Translations under genes and position numbers: made by a program | The notes under the pieces: generated by a model | Databases searched by the model: none | What the model was told of the DNA's origin: nothing | The model's input: the letters and a program-made list of their open reading frames with translations, nothing else | Shown: piece by piece, positions 1-6,347 of the stretch | Layout of the letters: every line of letters starts with the position of its first letter | Numbering within the stretch: the first letter of the stretch is position 1 | Source: Pseudomonadota bacterium | GTDB lineage: Bacteria; Pseudomonadota; Alphaproteobacteria; Sphingomonadales; Sphingomonadaceae | Direction: 5' to 3' | NCBI GenBank assembly: GCA_030271565.1 | Contig: JARXKR010000020.1 | Span: 9,502-18,026 of the forward strand | DNA: 8,525 bases

Positions 1-1
1 A

Positions 2-1384
2 CTACTTGACGACCACCTCGACCCGGCGGGCGGCTTCCTTGGCGACCGTCGCATCGGCAACCACATCAGGCTTGACCAGCGCAGCGCTGGTGGCGGGGAT
101 GCCGGCTGCTACCAGTTGCGACTGCACAGCTTGAGCGCGCTGCTTGGCCAGTTCGGCATTGGCCTTGGCATTGCCGCTCGGGTCGCTGTAGCCCGAAACC
201 GCCAGTGAGGTGCCCGAATGGGTGTCGAGCCATGATTTGAGCCCGCCCGCCGTCTTGGCGAATTCGGGGGTCACCGCAGTCATCCCGCTATCGAAATAGA
301 CCTTCACCACCGGCTTGCCGTCGCGCATTTCGCTGGTCACGCCGGCCCCTGCGGGAATTGCGGCATTGCCCTCAGGCACGGCGGCGGCAAGGTCGGTGCC
401 GACATCCGAAGCGGCGGCGCTTGCTGCAGCTTCGGTGGTATTGCTTTCTTCGATGTCGGGATTGCGCGAGGTCACCCAGTACCAGGCGATGAAGGCGACA
501 ACAGCCAGACCGATCACCCACCACAGCCAGTTCATCTCCGAACCATCGTCGGCGGCGCTGCTGGTTGCAGGCTTGGTGCCCCCAGCCATCAGCGCGCTGG
601 CCTTGTCGGCAACGGCGCTGGCAGCATTGCTGGCCGTATCGGCGGTCTTGGTTGCTGCAGCGGCAACCGCCACGGGTGCAGCCTTGGCGGCATCACTGGC
701 GGTGCTTGCCGCTTTGTCGAGCAAGCCCTGGGTGGCATTAGCCGCCGGAGCGGCTGCCTTGGCGGTGGTCGCCTTGGGCGTGGCCGCCGCCTTCTTGGCA
801 GGAGTCGCTGCCGTCTTCTTGGCAGGAGCCGCCGCCTTGACCGGAGCTTTCTTGGCAGGCGCAGCGGTAACCTTTGCTGCAGGAGCCTTCTTGGCGGGCG
901 CAGCCTTTGCTGGCTTGGCCTTGGCAGCTGCAATGCCGGCAGCCAGTGCTGCTGCACCAACCGCCTTGGCCGCCGAGGTCGATTTCGTCGCCGCCGGCTT
1001 TGCTGCCGCTTTTGCCGGAGCCGCCGCCTTGGTTGCCGGGGCTTTCTTCGCTGCCGGTGCCGCCTTGACGAACTGGCCGAGCGCCTTGAACTCGCTCGCC
1101 AGGAGGTAATAAACCGTCACGCGGTTCTTGGTCCGATCGGCCTTCATCTGCTCGCCGACCTTGGCGATCGCAGCGTCGAGCACCGCATCGGACCGGGTCA
1201 GGCCGAGCTTTTTCTTGAGGAAATTGTTGCGGACCCGGTCGGTCTCGGCCTTGTCGCTGAATGAAACCAGCGCAGAATCGCGGTTGCGCAGCGCAATTCC
1301 GCAATAGCGCACGATCCCGCCGATCGTCGCGTCATCGGCTTTTGCATCGTATTTCTTGACGTCTGCGGCCCAGTCGGTTGCCAT
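2..1384 (-). CDS. DUF2853-like / Lys-Ala-Pro-rich tail / membrane helix / OmpA-like C-terminal domain protein
   Basis: 460 residues, complete: ATG at 1384, TAG at 2-4. Residues 1-104 resemble the small helical DUF2853 family (family recalled from memory; key stretches VRYCGIALRNRD, FLKKKLGLT, VTVYYLLASEF), whose function is unknown. Residues 107-215 are almost only Ala, Lys, Pro and Thr, with PAKK-type repeats; from about 100 to 222 there are some 24 lysines and no Asp or Glu, as in histone-H1-like tails. Residues 220-268 are an Ala-rich, possibly amphipathic stretch. One membrane helix follows (about 285-304, Trp-rich), then an acidic linker and an OmpA-like domain (about 345-460) with KVYFDSG, GYSDPSG, D401 and R416 at the usual peptidoglycan-contact positions, and ARRVEVVV at the end. 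By the positive-inside rule the N-terminus should be cytoplasmic and the OmpA domain periplasmic. A GGGAG ribosome site lies 6 bases before the ATG. Domain calls are fairly secure; the tethering role is inference. Confidence 0.88.
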   Translation of the reverse strand: MATDWAADVKKYDAKADDATIGGIVRYCGIALRNRDSALVSFSDKAETDRVRNNFLKKKLGLTRSDAVLDAAIAKVGEQMKADRTKNRVTVYYLLASEFKALGQFVKAAPAAKKAPATKAAAPAKAAAKPAATKSTSAAKAVGAAALAAGIAAAKAKPAKAAPAKKAPAAKVTAAPAKKAPVKAAAPAKKTAATPAKKAAATPKATTAKAAAPAANATQGLLDKAASTASDAAKAAPVAVAAAATKTADTASNAASAVADKASALMAGGTKPATSSAADDGSEMNWLWWVIGLAVVAFIAWYWVTSRNPDIEESNTTEAAASAAASDVGTDLAAAVPEGNAAIPAGAGVTSEMRDGKPVVKVYFDSGMTAVTPEFAKTAGGLKSWLDTHSGTSLAVSGYSDPSGNAKANAELAKQRAQAVQSQLVAAGIPATSAALVKPDVVADATVAKEAARRVEVVVK

Positions 1385-1390
1385 GCTCTA

Positions 1391-1395
1391 CTCCC
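1391..1395 (-). promoter_or_regulatory. Ribosome binding site of the DUF2853/OmpA gene
   Basis: On the minus strand GGGAG lies 6 bases before the ATG at 1384, directly after a T5 run. It supports the chosen start. It lies just downstream of the leader hairpin at 1405-1422, so folding of the leader could affect its access. Confidence 0.6.
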
Positions 1396-1422
1396 AAAAA
1401 CAGGGGCAATCATTCGATTGCC
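1396..1422 (-). terminator. Terminator-like hairpin between hemA and the OmpA-like gene
   Basis: Read on the minus strand, GGCAATC (1422-1416) and GATTGCC (1411-1405) form a perfect 7-bp stem with a GAAT loop. CCTG and then five T residues (1400-1396) follow. It sits downstream of hemA and inside the leader of the next gene, so it could end hemA transcripts or act as a leader structure or attenuator. The stem is only moderately GC-rich and the T run is short and offset by four bases, so intrinsic termination is uncertain. Confidence 0.35.
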
Positions 1423-1453
1423 ACAACGTGCCCCCGTTCGAGGCGCCCGGCCG

Positions 1454-1490
1454 GAGTCGTAACGGATTCTTTGACCGGGTCCAGCGTCAA
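1454..1490 (-). promoter_or_regulatory. Candidate promoter with paired GANTC (CcrM) sites for the OmpA-like gene
   Basis: On the minus strand TTGACG (1490-1485) matches the strongly conserved -35 element of alphaproteobacterial housekeeping promoters. No good -10 is visible; at 17-bp spacing the hexamer is ATCCGT (1467-1462). Two GANTC sequences, the target of the alphaproteobacterial cell-cycle methylase CcrM, lie at 1465-1469 and 1454-1458, where the -10 and start site would fall. TTGAC and GTCAA also form a 5-bp inverted repeat at 1471-1490. A TTAAC half-site of CtrA type is at 1505-1501. The promoter assignment is tentative. Confidence 0.28.
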
Positions 1491-1517
1491 TGAGCCGCCG
1501 GTTAATGCAAATAAAGG

Positions 1518-2732
1518 TTAGGCGGCAAGCGCCAGGTCGAGCCGCTGCCAGATCTCGGTCAGCGCGGCGGTCAGCTCGCGCATCATTGGCTCGGTGTGGG
1601 CCGGGCCGGGGGTGAAGCGCAGGCGTTCGGTGCCGCGCGGCACGGTCGGGTAGTTGATCGGCTGGACGTAGATGCCGTATTCGGCGAGCAGGATATCGGC
1701 GATGGTCTTGGCCTTGACCGGATCGCCGACCATCAAGGGCACAATGTGGGTGGTTGATGGCATCACCGGCAGCCCGGCCTCGCGCAGCATGGCTTTGAGC
1801 ATGGCGGCGTTGGCCTGCTGGCCTTCGCGCTCGGCGCTCGAAGCCTTAAGGTGGCGGACCGAGGCGAGCACACCCGCGACCAGCACCGGCGAGAGCGAGG
1901 TGGTGAAGATGAACCCGGGTGCGTAGCTGCGGATGACGTCGATGATCTTGCGGTCGGCCGCGATATAGCCGCCCATCACGCCAAACGCCTTGCCTAGCGT
2001 TCCCTCGATAATGTCGATCCGGTGGGCGGCTTCCTCACGATCGGAGATCCCGCCGCCGCGCGGGCCGTACATGCCGACGGCGTGAACCTCATCGATGTAG
2101 GTCAGCGCGTTGAACTTTTCGGCCAGGTCGCAGATCGCGTGGATCGGGGCGACGTCGCCCTCCATCGAATAGACGCTCTCGAACGCGACCAGCTTGGGCA
2201 CGTCGGGGTCTTCGGCGGCGAGCAGTTGTTCGAGATGGGCGAGATCGTTGTGGCGCCACACGCGCTTTTCCGCGCCCGAATTGCGGATCCCCGCGATCAT
2301 GCTGGCGTGATTGAGCTCGTCGGAAAAGATGATGCAGCCGGGCAGGACCTTGGCCAACGTCGACAGCGTCGCATCGTTCGAGACATAGCCGCTCGTAAAC
2401 AGCAGCGCGCCGTCCTTGCCGTGAAGGTCGGCCAGCTCGGCCTCAAGATCGACGTGGTAATGGGTGTTGCCGCCGATGTTGCGGGTCCCGCCAGAACCCG
2501 CACCGACATCGTGCAGCGCTTCTTCCATTGCCGCGATCACTTTAGGGTGCTGGCCCATTGCGAGGTAATCGTTCGAGCACCAGACCGTTATGTTCTTGGG
2601 TCCGTTATGCCCGGCAAAGCAGCGCGCGTTGGGGTAGCTCCCCTTGTTGCGCAGGATGTCGATGAACACCCGGTAGCGGCCTTCCGAATGAAGCCGTCCG
2701 ATCGCTGCATCGAAGATCTGGTCGTAGTTCAC
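1518..2732 (-). CDS. hemA: 5-aminolevulinate synthase (C4/Shemin pathway)
   Basis: 404 residues, full family length. The enzyme condenses glycine and succinyl-CoA, using pyridoxal phosphate, to 5-aminolevulinate, the first committed step of tetrapyrrole (heme and, where present, bacteriochlorophyll) synthesis in alphaproteobacteria; cytosolic. Visible motifs: WCSNDYLAMGQHP (51-63), GAGSGGTRNIGGN (77-89), FSDELNHASMI (136-146), AFESVYSM (183-190), YIDEVHAVGMYGPRGGG (212-228) with D214 for the cofactor ring nitrogen, GTLGKAFG with catalytic K248, and PINYPTVPRGTERLR (358-372). Lys248 has the same number as in the Rhodobacter enzyme, which supports the start. The start codon is GTG; an in-frame TAG lies 12 bases before it and GGTGAG precedes it closely. 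No Cys-Pro heme-regulatory motif was seen. It is separated by 107 bases from the hydrolase gene upstream, so it may have its own promoter. Confidence 0.97.
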   Translation of the reverse strand: MNYDQIFDAAIGRLHSEGRYRVFIDILRNKGSYPNARCFAGHNGPKNITVWCSNDYLAMGQHPKVIAAMEEALHDVGAGSGGTRNIGGNTHYHVDLEAELADLHGKDGALLFTSGYVSNDATLSTLAKVLPGCIIFSDELNHASMIAGIRNSGAEKRVWRHNDLAHLEQLLAAEDPDVPKLVAFESVYSMEGDVAPIHAICDLAEKFNALTYIDEVHAVGMYGPRGGGISDREEAAHRIDIIEGTLGKAFGVMGGYIAADRKIIDVIRSYAPGFIFTTSLSPVLVAGVLASVRHLKASSAEREGQQANAAMLKAMLREAGLPVMPSTTHIVPLMVGDPVKAKTIADILLAEYGIYVQPINYPTVPRGTERLRFTPGPAHTEPMMRELTAALTEIWQRLDLALAA

Positions 2733-2839
2733 GTGCTCACCGCCCTAAAGCTGCGCCCATTTGGCGGGACTCGTGCAGCCAGTTTCCGCAGCGCGCTCTA
2801 CGCGATGCGCGGCAGGTTTTCCAGCGGCTTTTCGCGAAC
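2733..2839 (-). promoter_or_regulatory. hemA upstream region, no firm promoter
   Basis: This 107-base gap between the hydrolase stop and the hemA GTG probably carries the hemA leader. It holds one GANTC site (GACTC at 2768-2772) and a GC-rich stretch near 2795-2815 with imperfect self-complementarity but no T run. I could not find a convincing -35/-10 pair, an FNR-type box (TTGAT-N4-ATCAA) or another recognisable operator. Confidence 0.25.
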
Positions 2840-3751
2840 TCAATATGGCTGCGGGGCGCCGGGGAAACCAATCTTGACGCCCGTGTGGTTTTCCGGGTTT
2901 TCCAGCCATTCCCAGTCGTGCCCCGGAACCACCAGCAAGCCGGGCGCCTGGGCTTTCAAGGCGCGGATGGTCTTGAGCCAAGCGAAGACTTCGCCGCGGT
3001 TTTCGGGCGCGAACCAGGTTTCGACCAGCCGCGAGCGACCGCGCAGCTCGGTCCAGTTCTGGGCGAAGCTGGAATTGTCCCCAACGAACAGCACTTCGTG
3101 TCCATCGGCGAGACGGACGTAGATCAGCTGCGACCCGGGCGTGTGGCTATCCGGCGCGGGGATGACCACGATCCCGGGCGCGACCGCCTGAAGCGCGATG
3201 CCGCCCAGCCGCGGCGCGGGCTTCGCGCCGTTCCACGCCAGCTTGGCGGCAAGCTGGCGCGGGTTGAGCCAAGCGGCCTGTTGCAGCGCGCCGCCGCCGT
3301 GCGCGGCCAAGGCACCAAGGTGATCGGGATGCTCATGCGTCACCAGGATCATACCGGCGCCGTCCAGTTCGCGATCGATCCGCCTTTGCGCCGAGAGGTT
3401 GAACTGCTCGGCATTCGCGGCGGCGGCAATCTCGGGAGTAATCCCGCTTTCGATCATCACCGGCTTGCCGCCCCGCACCGGCAGGCGGAACGCCATGTAG
3501 CCGACCAGCTTGCGCTTCATCCCCGAACCGGCGACCATCGTGTTGCCCGGCACCCGGCGGAACGCGGAGCGCTCCATCTCGACCGCATAAGGTGCTTCGC
3601 CGGGGATCGAGGCGGCGAGTTGGCGAAGCTGGGCCATCGTCACCGGCTTGGCCGGAAGCGAGCCGCCGCTGTTGTCGAGCAGGAACCAGTAATAGGGCAG
3701 GCCGATCGCGAGGATCAGCGTCAGCAGGACCAGATTGAGACGGTGCGTCAT
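2840..3751 (-). CDS. Membrane-anchored metallo-beta-lactamase-fold hydrolase
   Basis: 303 residues, ATG to TGA. An N-terminal hydrophobic helix (about 7-25) follows MTHR and lacks an obvious cleavage site, so the protein is probably inner-membrane anchored with its catalytic domain in the periplasm. Metal ligands of the MBL fold are in order: HEHPDH (H139, H141, D143, H144), H203 in SHTPGS, D225 in FVGDN, and H278 in VPGHDW. The full ligand set suggests an active, probably dinuclear zinc hydrolase. The substrate cannot be read from sequence; the MBL superfamily includes lactonases, thioesterases, phosphodiesterases and beta-lactamases. The segment 40-110 before the metal motif is not one I recognise. 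Its ATG directly follows the murI TAG, and a ribosome site (AGGATGGAG) lies inside the end of murI, implying translational coupling. This suggests, but does not show, a role linked to the cell envelope. Confidence 0.9.
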   Translation of the reverse strand: MTHRLNLVLLTLILAIGLPYYWFLLDNSGGSLPAKPVTMAQLRQLAASIPGEAPYAVEMERSAFRRVPGNTMVAGSGMKRKLVGYMAFRLPVRGGKPVMIESGITPEIAAAANAEQFNLSAQRRIDRELDGAGMILVTHEHPDHLGALAAHGGGALQQAAWLNPRQLAAKLAWNGAKPAPRLGGIALQAVAPGIVVIPAPDSHTPGSQLIYVRLADGHEVLFVGDNSSFAQNWTELRGRSRLVETWFAPENRGEVFAWLKTIRALKAQAPGLLVVPGHDWEWLENPENHTGVKIGFPGAPQPY

Positions 3752-4546
3752 CTACAAAAGCTCCATCCTGCTCAGCCCATAGCGTGCCAAGGCGGGGGCC
3801 AACAGCTCCAGATTTTCGTCCGTGCGAGTAAACAGTGCGAAGTCCGGCGCGGTGCGCTCGAACGGCTGGCCCCGCGTGAGGTAAGCGATCCTCCGCGCGA
3901 TCCCGGCGGCACCGTCGACAAAGTGGACCTGCGGCCCGAAGGCTTCGGTCAGCTCGGCCGCCAGCAGCGGGAAGTGCGTGCAGGCAAGCACCACCGTGTC
4001 GATCTCCACGCCGCCCGGCTGATCGCGCAGCCCGGCGGCAGCTCGCGCAAAAATCGCGGGATCGACCGCTTGCCCGCGCAGCTTGGCTTCGGCAGCGCCG
4101 ACCAGTTCGGGTGCGGCAAAGCGCAACAGGCGCTTGTCGCTCGCGAATTCCGCTTCGAGCCGGTCGACATAACCCTGGCGGATCGTCGCGGCGGTGCCGA
4201 GCAGGCCGATCGTGCCAGTGCGGGTCATCCCGGCGGCAGGTTTGATCGCCGGGACTGTGCCGACGATCGGTACTGCCAGCACATCGCGGACCATGGCGAG
4301 CGCGATGGTCGAGGCGGTGTTGCAGGCGATGCAGATCAGGCGTGGGCGGTAGCGCTCGGACATCCGCCCGAGCAACCCGCAAACCCGCGCTGCCACTTCG
4401 GCCTCGCTCTTCGGGCCATAGGGCAGCCCGCCATTGTCCGCCGTATAGATGATCGGCGCGTCGGGCAGCGCCTCGCGCACCGCACCCAGCACTGACAGCC
4501 CGCCGACCCCCGAATCGAACAACAGTATCGGTGCCGAAGCGTCCAT
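3752..4546 (-). CDS. murI: Glutamate racemase
   Basis: 264 residues from the ATG at 4546. It interconverts L- and D-glutamate in the cytoplasm without a cofactor, supplying D-Glu for peptidoglycan precursors (added by MurD). Motifs: LFDSGVGGLSVL (9-20) with D11 and S12, YTADNGGLPYGPKS (34-47), ACNTAST with catalytic C75, and ACTHFPLL with catalytic C189 and H191. A 21-residue extension is possible from a TTG at 4609, but it lacks a ribosome site, is not family-like, and would overlap the candidate promoter at 4593-4609; the ATG at 4546 fits the usual family start. No strong Shine-Dalgarno is visible before this ATG. The TAG stop abuts the start of the MBL-fold gene. plsY lies divergently 115 bases away. 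Confidence 0.96.
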   Translation of the reverse strand: MDASAPILLFDSGVGGLSVLGAVREALPDAPIIYTADNGGLPYGPKSEAEVAARVCGLLGRMSERYRPRLICIACNTASTIALAMVRDVLAVPIVGTVPAIKPAAGMTRTGTIGLLGTAATIRQGYVDRLEAEFASDKRLLRFAAPELVGAAEAKLRGQAVDPAIFARAAAGLRDQPGGVEIDTVVLACTHFPLLAAELTEAFGPQVHFVDGAAGIARRIAYLTRGQPFERTAPDFALFTRTDENLELLAPALARYGLSRMELL

Positions 4547-4592
4547 TCCCAACCAATCCGTCTGCCGTGGTGTGCCCAAGGGCTGTCCTTCT

Positions 4593-4609
4593 AGCGACGC
4601 TCGTGCCAA
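4593..4609 (-). promoter_or_regulatory. Sigma-54-like -24/-12 element upstream of murI
   Basis: On the minus strand the sequence TTGGCACGAGCGTCGCT matches the consensus YTGGCACGR-N3-TTGCW except for one base in the -12 half (TCGCT for TTGCT). The diagnostic GG (4607-4606) and GC (4595-4594) are spaced exactly by 10 bases. A T-rich stretch precedes it. Transcription would begin near 4582, about 36 bases before the murI ATG. Such a promoter would be unexpected for an essential wall gene, and no enhancer site was identified, so this may be chance. Confidence 0.3.
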
Positions 4610-4652
4610 AAAGGAAAGGAGGGGCCGCAGGCAAGCGCTGGCCAGACGAATG

Positions 4653-4658
4653 AGGGGG
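4653..4658 (+). promoter_or_regulatory. plsY ribosome binding site
   Basis: GAGG/AGGGGG just before the ATG at 4662 decides between two in-frame ATGs (4650 and 4662). The one at 4650 has no Shine-Dalgarno before it, and the sequence MESIYALLLGY from 4662 is the usual PlsY start. Confidence 0.55.
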
Positions 4659-4661
4659 CAG

Positions 4662-5243
4662 ATGGAATCGATCTACGCATTGCTGCTGGGCTACACGCTG
4701 GGCTCGATCCCATTCGGGCTGATCCTGACCCGGCTGTTTGGCGCGGGCGATATTCGCAGCATCGGTTCGGGCAGCATCGGCGCAACCAATGTGCTACGCA
4801 CCGGGCGCAAGGGGCTGGCTGCGGGCACCTTGCTGCTCGATGCTGGCAAAGGCGCGCTGGCGGTTTGGCTGACGGCGCAGTGGTGGCCGCTGGCTGCACC
4901 GGTCGCCGCATTTGGCGCGATTGTCGGACACTGCTTTCCCGTATGGTTAGGCTTCAAAGGCGGGAAGGGCGTTGCCACTGCGCTGGGGATCGCATTGGCC
5001 TTGTCCTGGCCGGTTGCGCTGACCTGTGCGGCAGTGTGGCTGGCAGTTGTCGCTATGTCGCGCATTTCATCGCTCGGCGGGATGATCGCGACGCTGTCCG
5101 GACCAACCGCGGCCTGGGCGTTCGGCCGGCCCGAGCTGGTGCTACCTCTGGCGGGGATTGCGCTTGTGGTCTTGTGGCGGCACCGCGCCAATATCGCCCG
5201 GCTGCGGACCGGGACCGAACCGCGCATCGGCCAGAAGGGCTGA
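4662..5243 (+). CDS. plsY: Acyl-phosphate:glycerol-3-phosphate acyltransferase PlsY
   Basis: 193 residues, normal for the family. It is an integral inner-membrane enzyme that moves an acyl group from acyl-phosphate to glycerol-3-phosphate, giving lysophosphatidate, the first step of phospholipid synthesis in the PlsX/PlsY route. Three conserved cytosolic motifs are present: SIGSGSIGATNVLRTGRKG (33-51), GHCFPVWLGFKGGKGVATALG (starting at 89), and WRHRANIARLRTGTEPRIG (162-180). Hydrophobic segments at about 3-25, 52-72, 76-97, 107-129 and 137-161 fit the five-helix topology. The open frame extends upstream to 4449 but that part overlaps murI in antisense and is not coding. Only four bases separate the stop from the dprA ATG, indicating an operon. 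Confidence 0.96.
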   Translation: MESIYALLLGYTLGSIPFGLILTRLFGAGDIRSIGSGSIGATNVLRTGRKGLAAGTLLLDAGKGALAVWLTAQWWPLAAPVAAFGAIVGHCFPVWLGFKGGKGVATALGIALALSWPVALTCAAVWLAVVAMSRISSLGGMIATLSGPTAAWAFGRPELVLPLAGIALVVLWRHRANIARLRTGTEPRIGQKG

Positions 5244-5247
5244 GGCG

Positions 5248-6333
5248 ATGCTGGCGCAGGACGAAGCCTTTGCCCGCATCCGGCTGCTACGCTCGCCCAA
5301 TATCGGCCCGGTCAGTTACCGGCAACTGCTGCGCCGGTTCGGCGACGCCAAGGCCGCTCTGGCCGCACTCCCCGATCTCGCATCGCGCGGGGGGACGGCT
5401 TACCGCACAGTCAGCGAAGATCGGGTCGCGGCTGAGATCTCCGCAGCTCGGACCGCCGGTGCCCGCTACCTGTTCCACGATGCCGCCGACTATCCCGCCG
5501 CCTTGGCCGCGCTAGATAGCGCGCCGCCGATCCTCACTTACCGCGGTGACCTCGCGTTCGGTGCGCGGCCCGCCGTCGCGATTGTCGGCGCGCGCAATGC
5601 CTCGGCCGCAGCGGTCAAGCTGGCGCGGCAATTTGCGGGTGAGCTGGCCGAGGCGGGGTTTGTCGTGGTCTCGGGCCTTGCTCGCGGGATCGACGGTGCA
5701 GCGCATCAGGCTGCGCTGACAGGCGGCACCATCGGGGTGATCGCCAGCGGGATCGACATCGCCTATCCGCCCGAACATGCCGACTTGCAGGAAGCCATCG
5801 CCACCCAGGGCCTGCTCCTCGCCGAGCAACCACCCGGCACCGATCCGCTCGCGCGCCACTTCCCCGCACGCAACCGGATCATTGCCGGGCTGGCGGTGGG
5901 CACGCTAGTGGTCGAAGCCGCGCCCAAATCGGGCTCGCTGATCACCGCGCGGCTGGCGGGAGAAGCCGGGCGTGAGGTCATGGCAGTGCCCGGCTCCCCG
6001 CTTGAAGCCCGCGCGCAAGGCTGCAACCAGCTGATCCGCGAAGGCGCGGTGCTGGTCCAGTGCGCCGCCGATGTGATCGAACTGCTCTCGGGCTTCGACG
6101 GCCAGCCGCGTTCGACCTTCCGCGAACACGCGGCCGAGTTCGAACCATTGCCCGACGATCTCGATGACCGCCCCGCCGATGTGGCCAGCCTGCTGACAAA
6201 CGCGCCGGTCGCGGTCGATGAGCTGATCCGTCAGAGCGGAACCAGCGGCGCCGCAGTGCAGCTCGCGCTGCTCGAACTCGAACTGGGCGGCGGGCTGGTG
6301 CGCCACGCCGGCGGCCGTGTCAGCCGCGCCTGA
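5248..6333 (+). CDS. dprA: DNA-processing protein DprA (Smf)
   Basis: 361 residues, ATG at 5248 with AAGGG eight bases before it inside the end of plsY. DprA binds incoming single-stranded DNA during natural transformation and loads RecA; cytoplasmic. Layout: N-terminal helical (SAM/HhH-like) region about 5-85; Rossmann-like core about 90-280 with VGARNAS (113-119), SGLARGIDGAAHQAAL (142-157), FPARNRIIAGL (205-215) and VVEAAPKSGSLITARLAGE (221-239); a linker; and a C-terminal winged-helix-like domain about 306-358 ending at LVRHAGGRVSR. An earlier in-frame ATG at 5158 lies inside plsY and is rejected. The gene is full length and shows no breaks, so the product is probably functional, although many non-competent bacteria also keep dprA. 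Confidence 0.96.
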   Translation: MLAQDEAFARIRLLRSPNIGPVSYRQLLRRFGDAKAALAALPDLASRGGTAYRTVSEDRVAAEISAARTAGARYLFHDAADYPAALAALDSAPPILTYRGDLAFGARPAVAIVGARNASAAAVKLARQFAGELAEAGFVVVSGLARGIDGAAHQAALTGGTIGVIASGIDIAYPPEHADLQEAIATQGLLLAEQPPGTDPLARHFPARNRIIAGLAVGTLVVEAAPKSGSLITARLAGEAGREVMAVPGSPLEARAQGCNQLIREGAVLVQCAADVIELLSGFDGQPRSTFREHAAEFEPLPDDLDDRPADVASLLTNAPVAVDELIRQSGTSGAAVQLALLELELGGGLVRHAGGRVSRA

Positions 6334-6347
6334 AGAGGGAGGACGCG

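Noticed and set aside
315..1109. 264-residue Ala-rich hydrophobic frame on the plus strand
   Set aside because: It is the complement of the Ala/Lys repeat region of the DUF2853/OmpA gene; Ala codons read in reverse give Gly/Ala-like runs that mimic a membrane protein.
2790..2820. GC-rich imperfect inverted repeat between the hydrolase and hemA as a terminator
   Set aside because: Pairing is broken by mismatches and no T run follows in either direction.
2022..3122. 366-residue open frame on the plus strand
   Set aside because: Antisense to hemA and the hydrolase; no motif, and both sense genes are well supported.
2885..4495. 536-residue open frame on the plus strand
   Set aside because: It lies antisense to the hydrolase and murI genes, both with complete catalytic motifs; it is rich in Arg, Gly, Gln and Asp and shows no family motif. 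Long antisense frames are common in GC-rich DNA.
4547..4609. Extended murI start at a TTG (4609)
   Set aside because: Adds 21 residues not typical of the family, has no ribosome site, and overlaps a promoter-like element; the ATG at 4546 fits the family start.
4608..4624. 17-base purine run containing a strong AAGGAGG ribosome-site-like sequence
   Set aside because: No ATG, GTG or TTG lies at a proper distance downstream; only an in-frame CTG at 4638 about 15 bases away. The plsY start at 4662 has its own ribosome site. Probably chance.
3333..4634. 433-residue open frame on the minus strand overlapping murI and the hydrolase
   Set aside because: It is a shifted frame of murI and the hydrolase, with Arg/Ala-rich low-complexity sequence and no recognisable motif.
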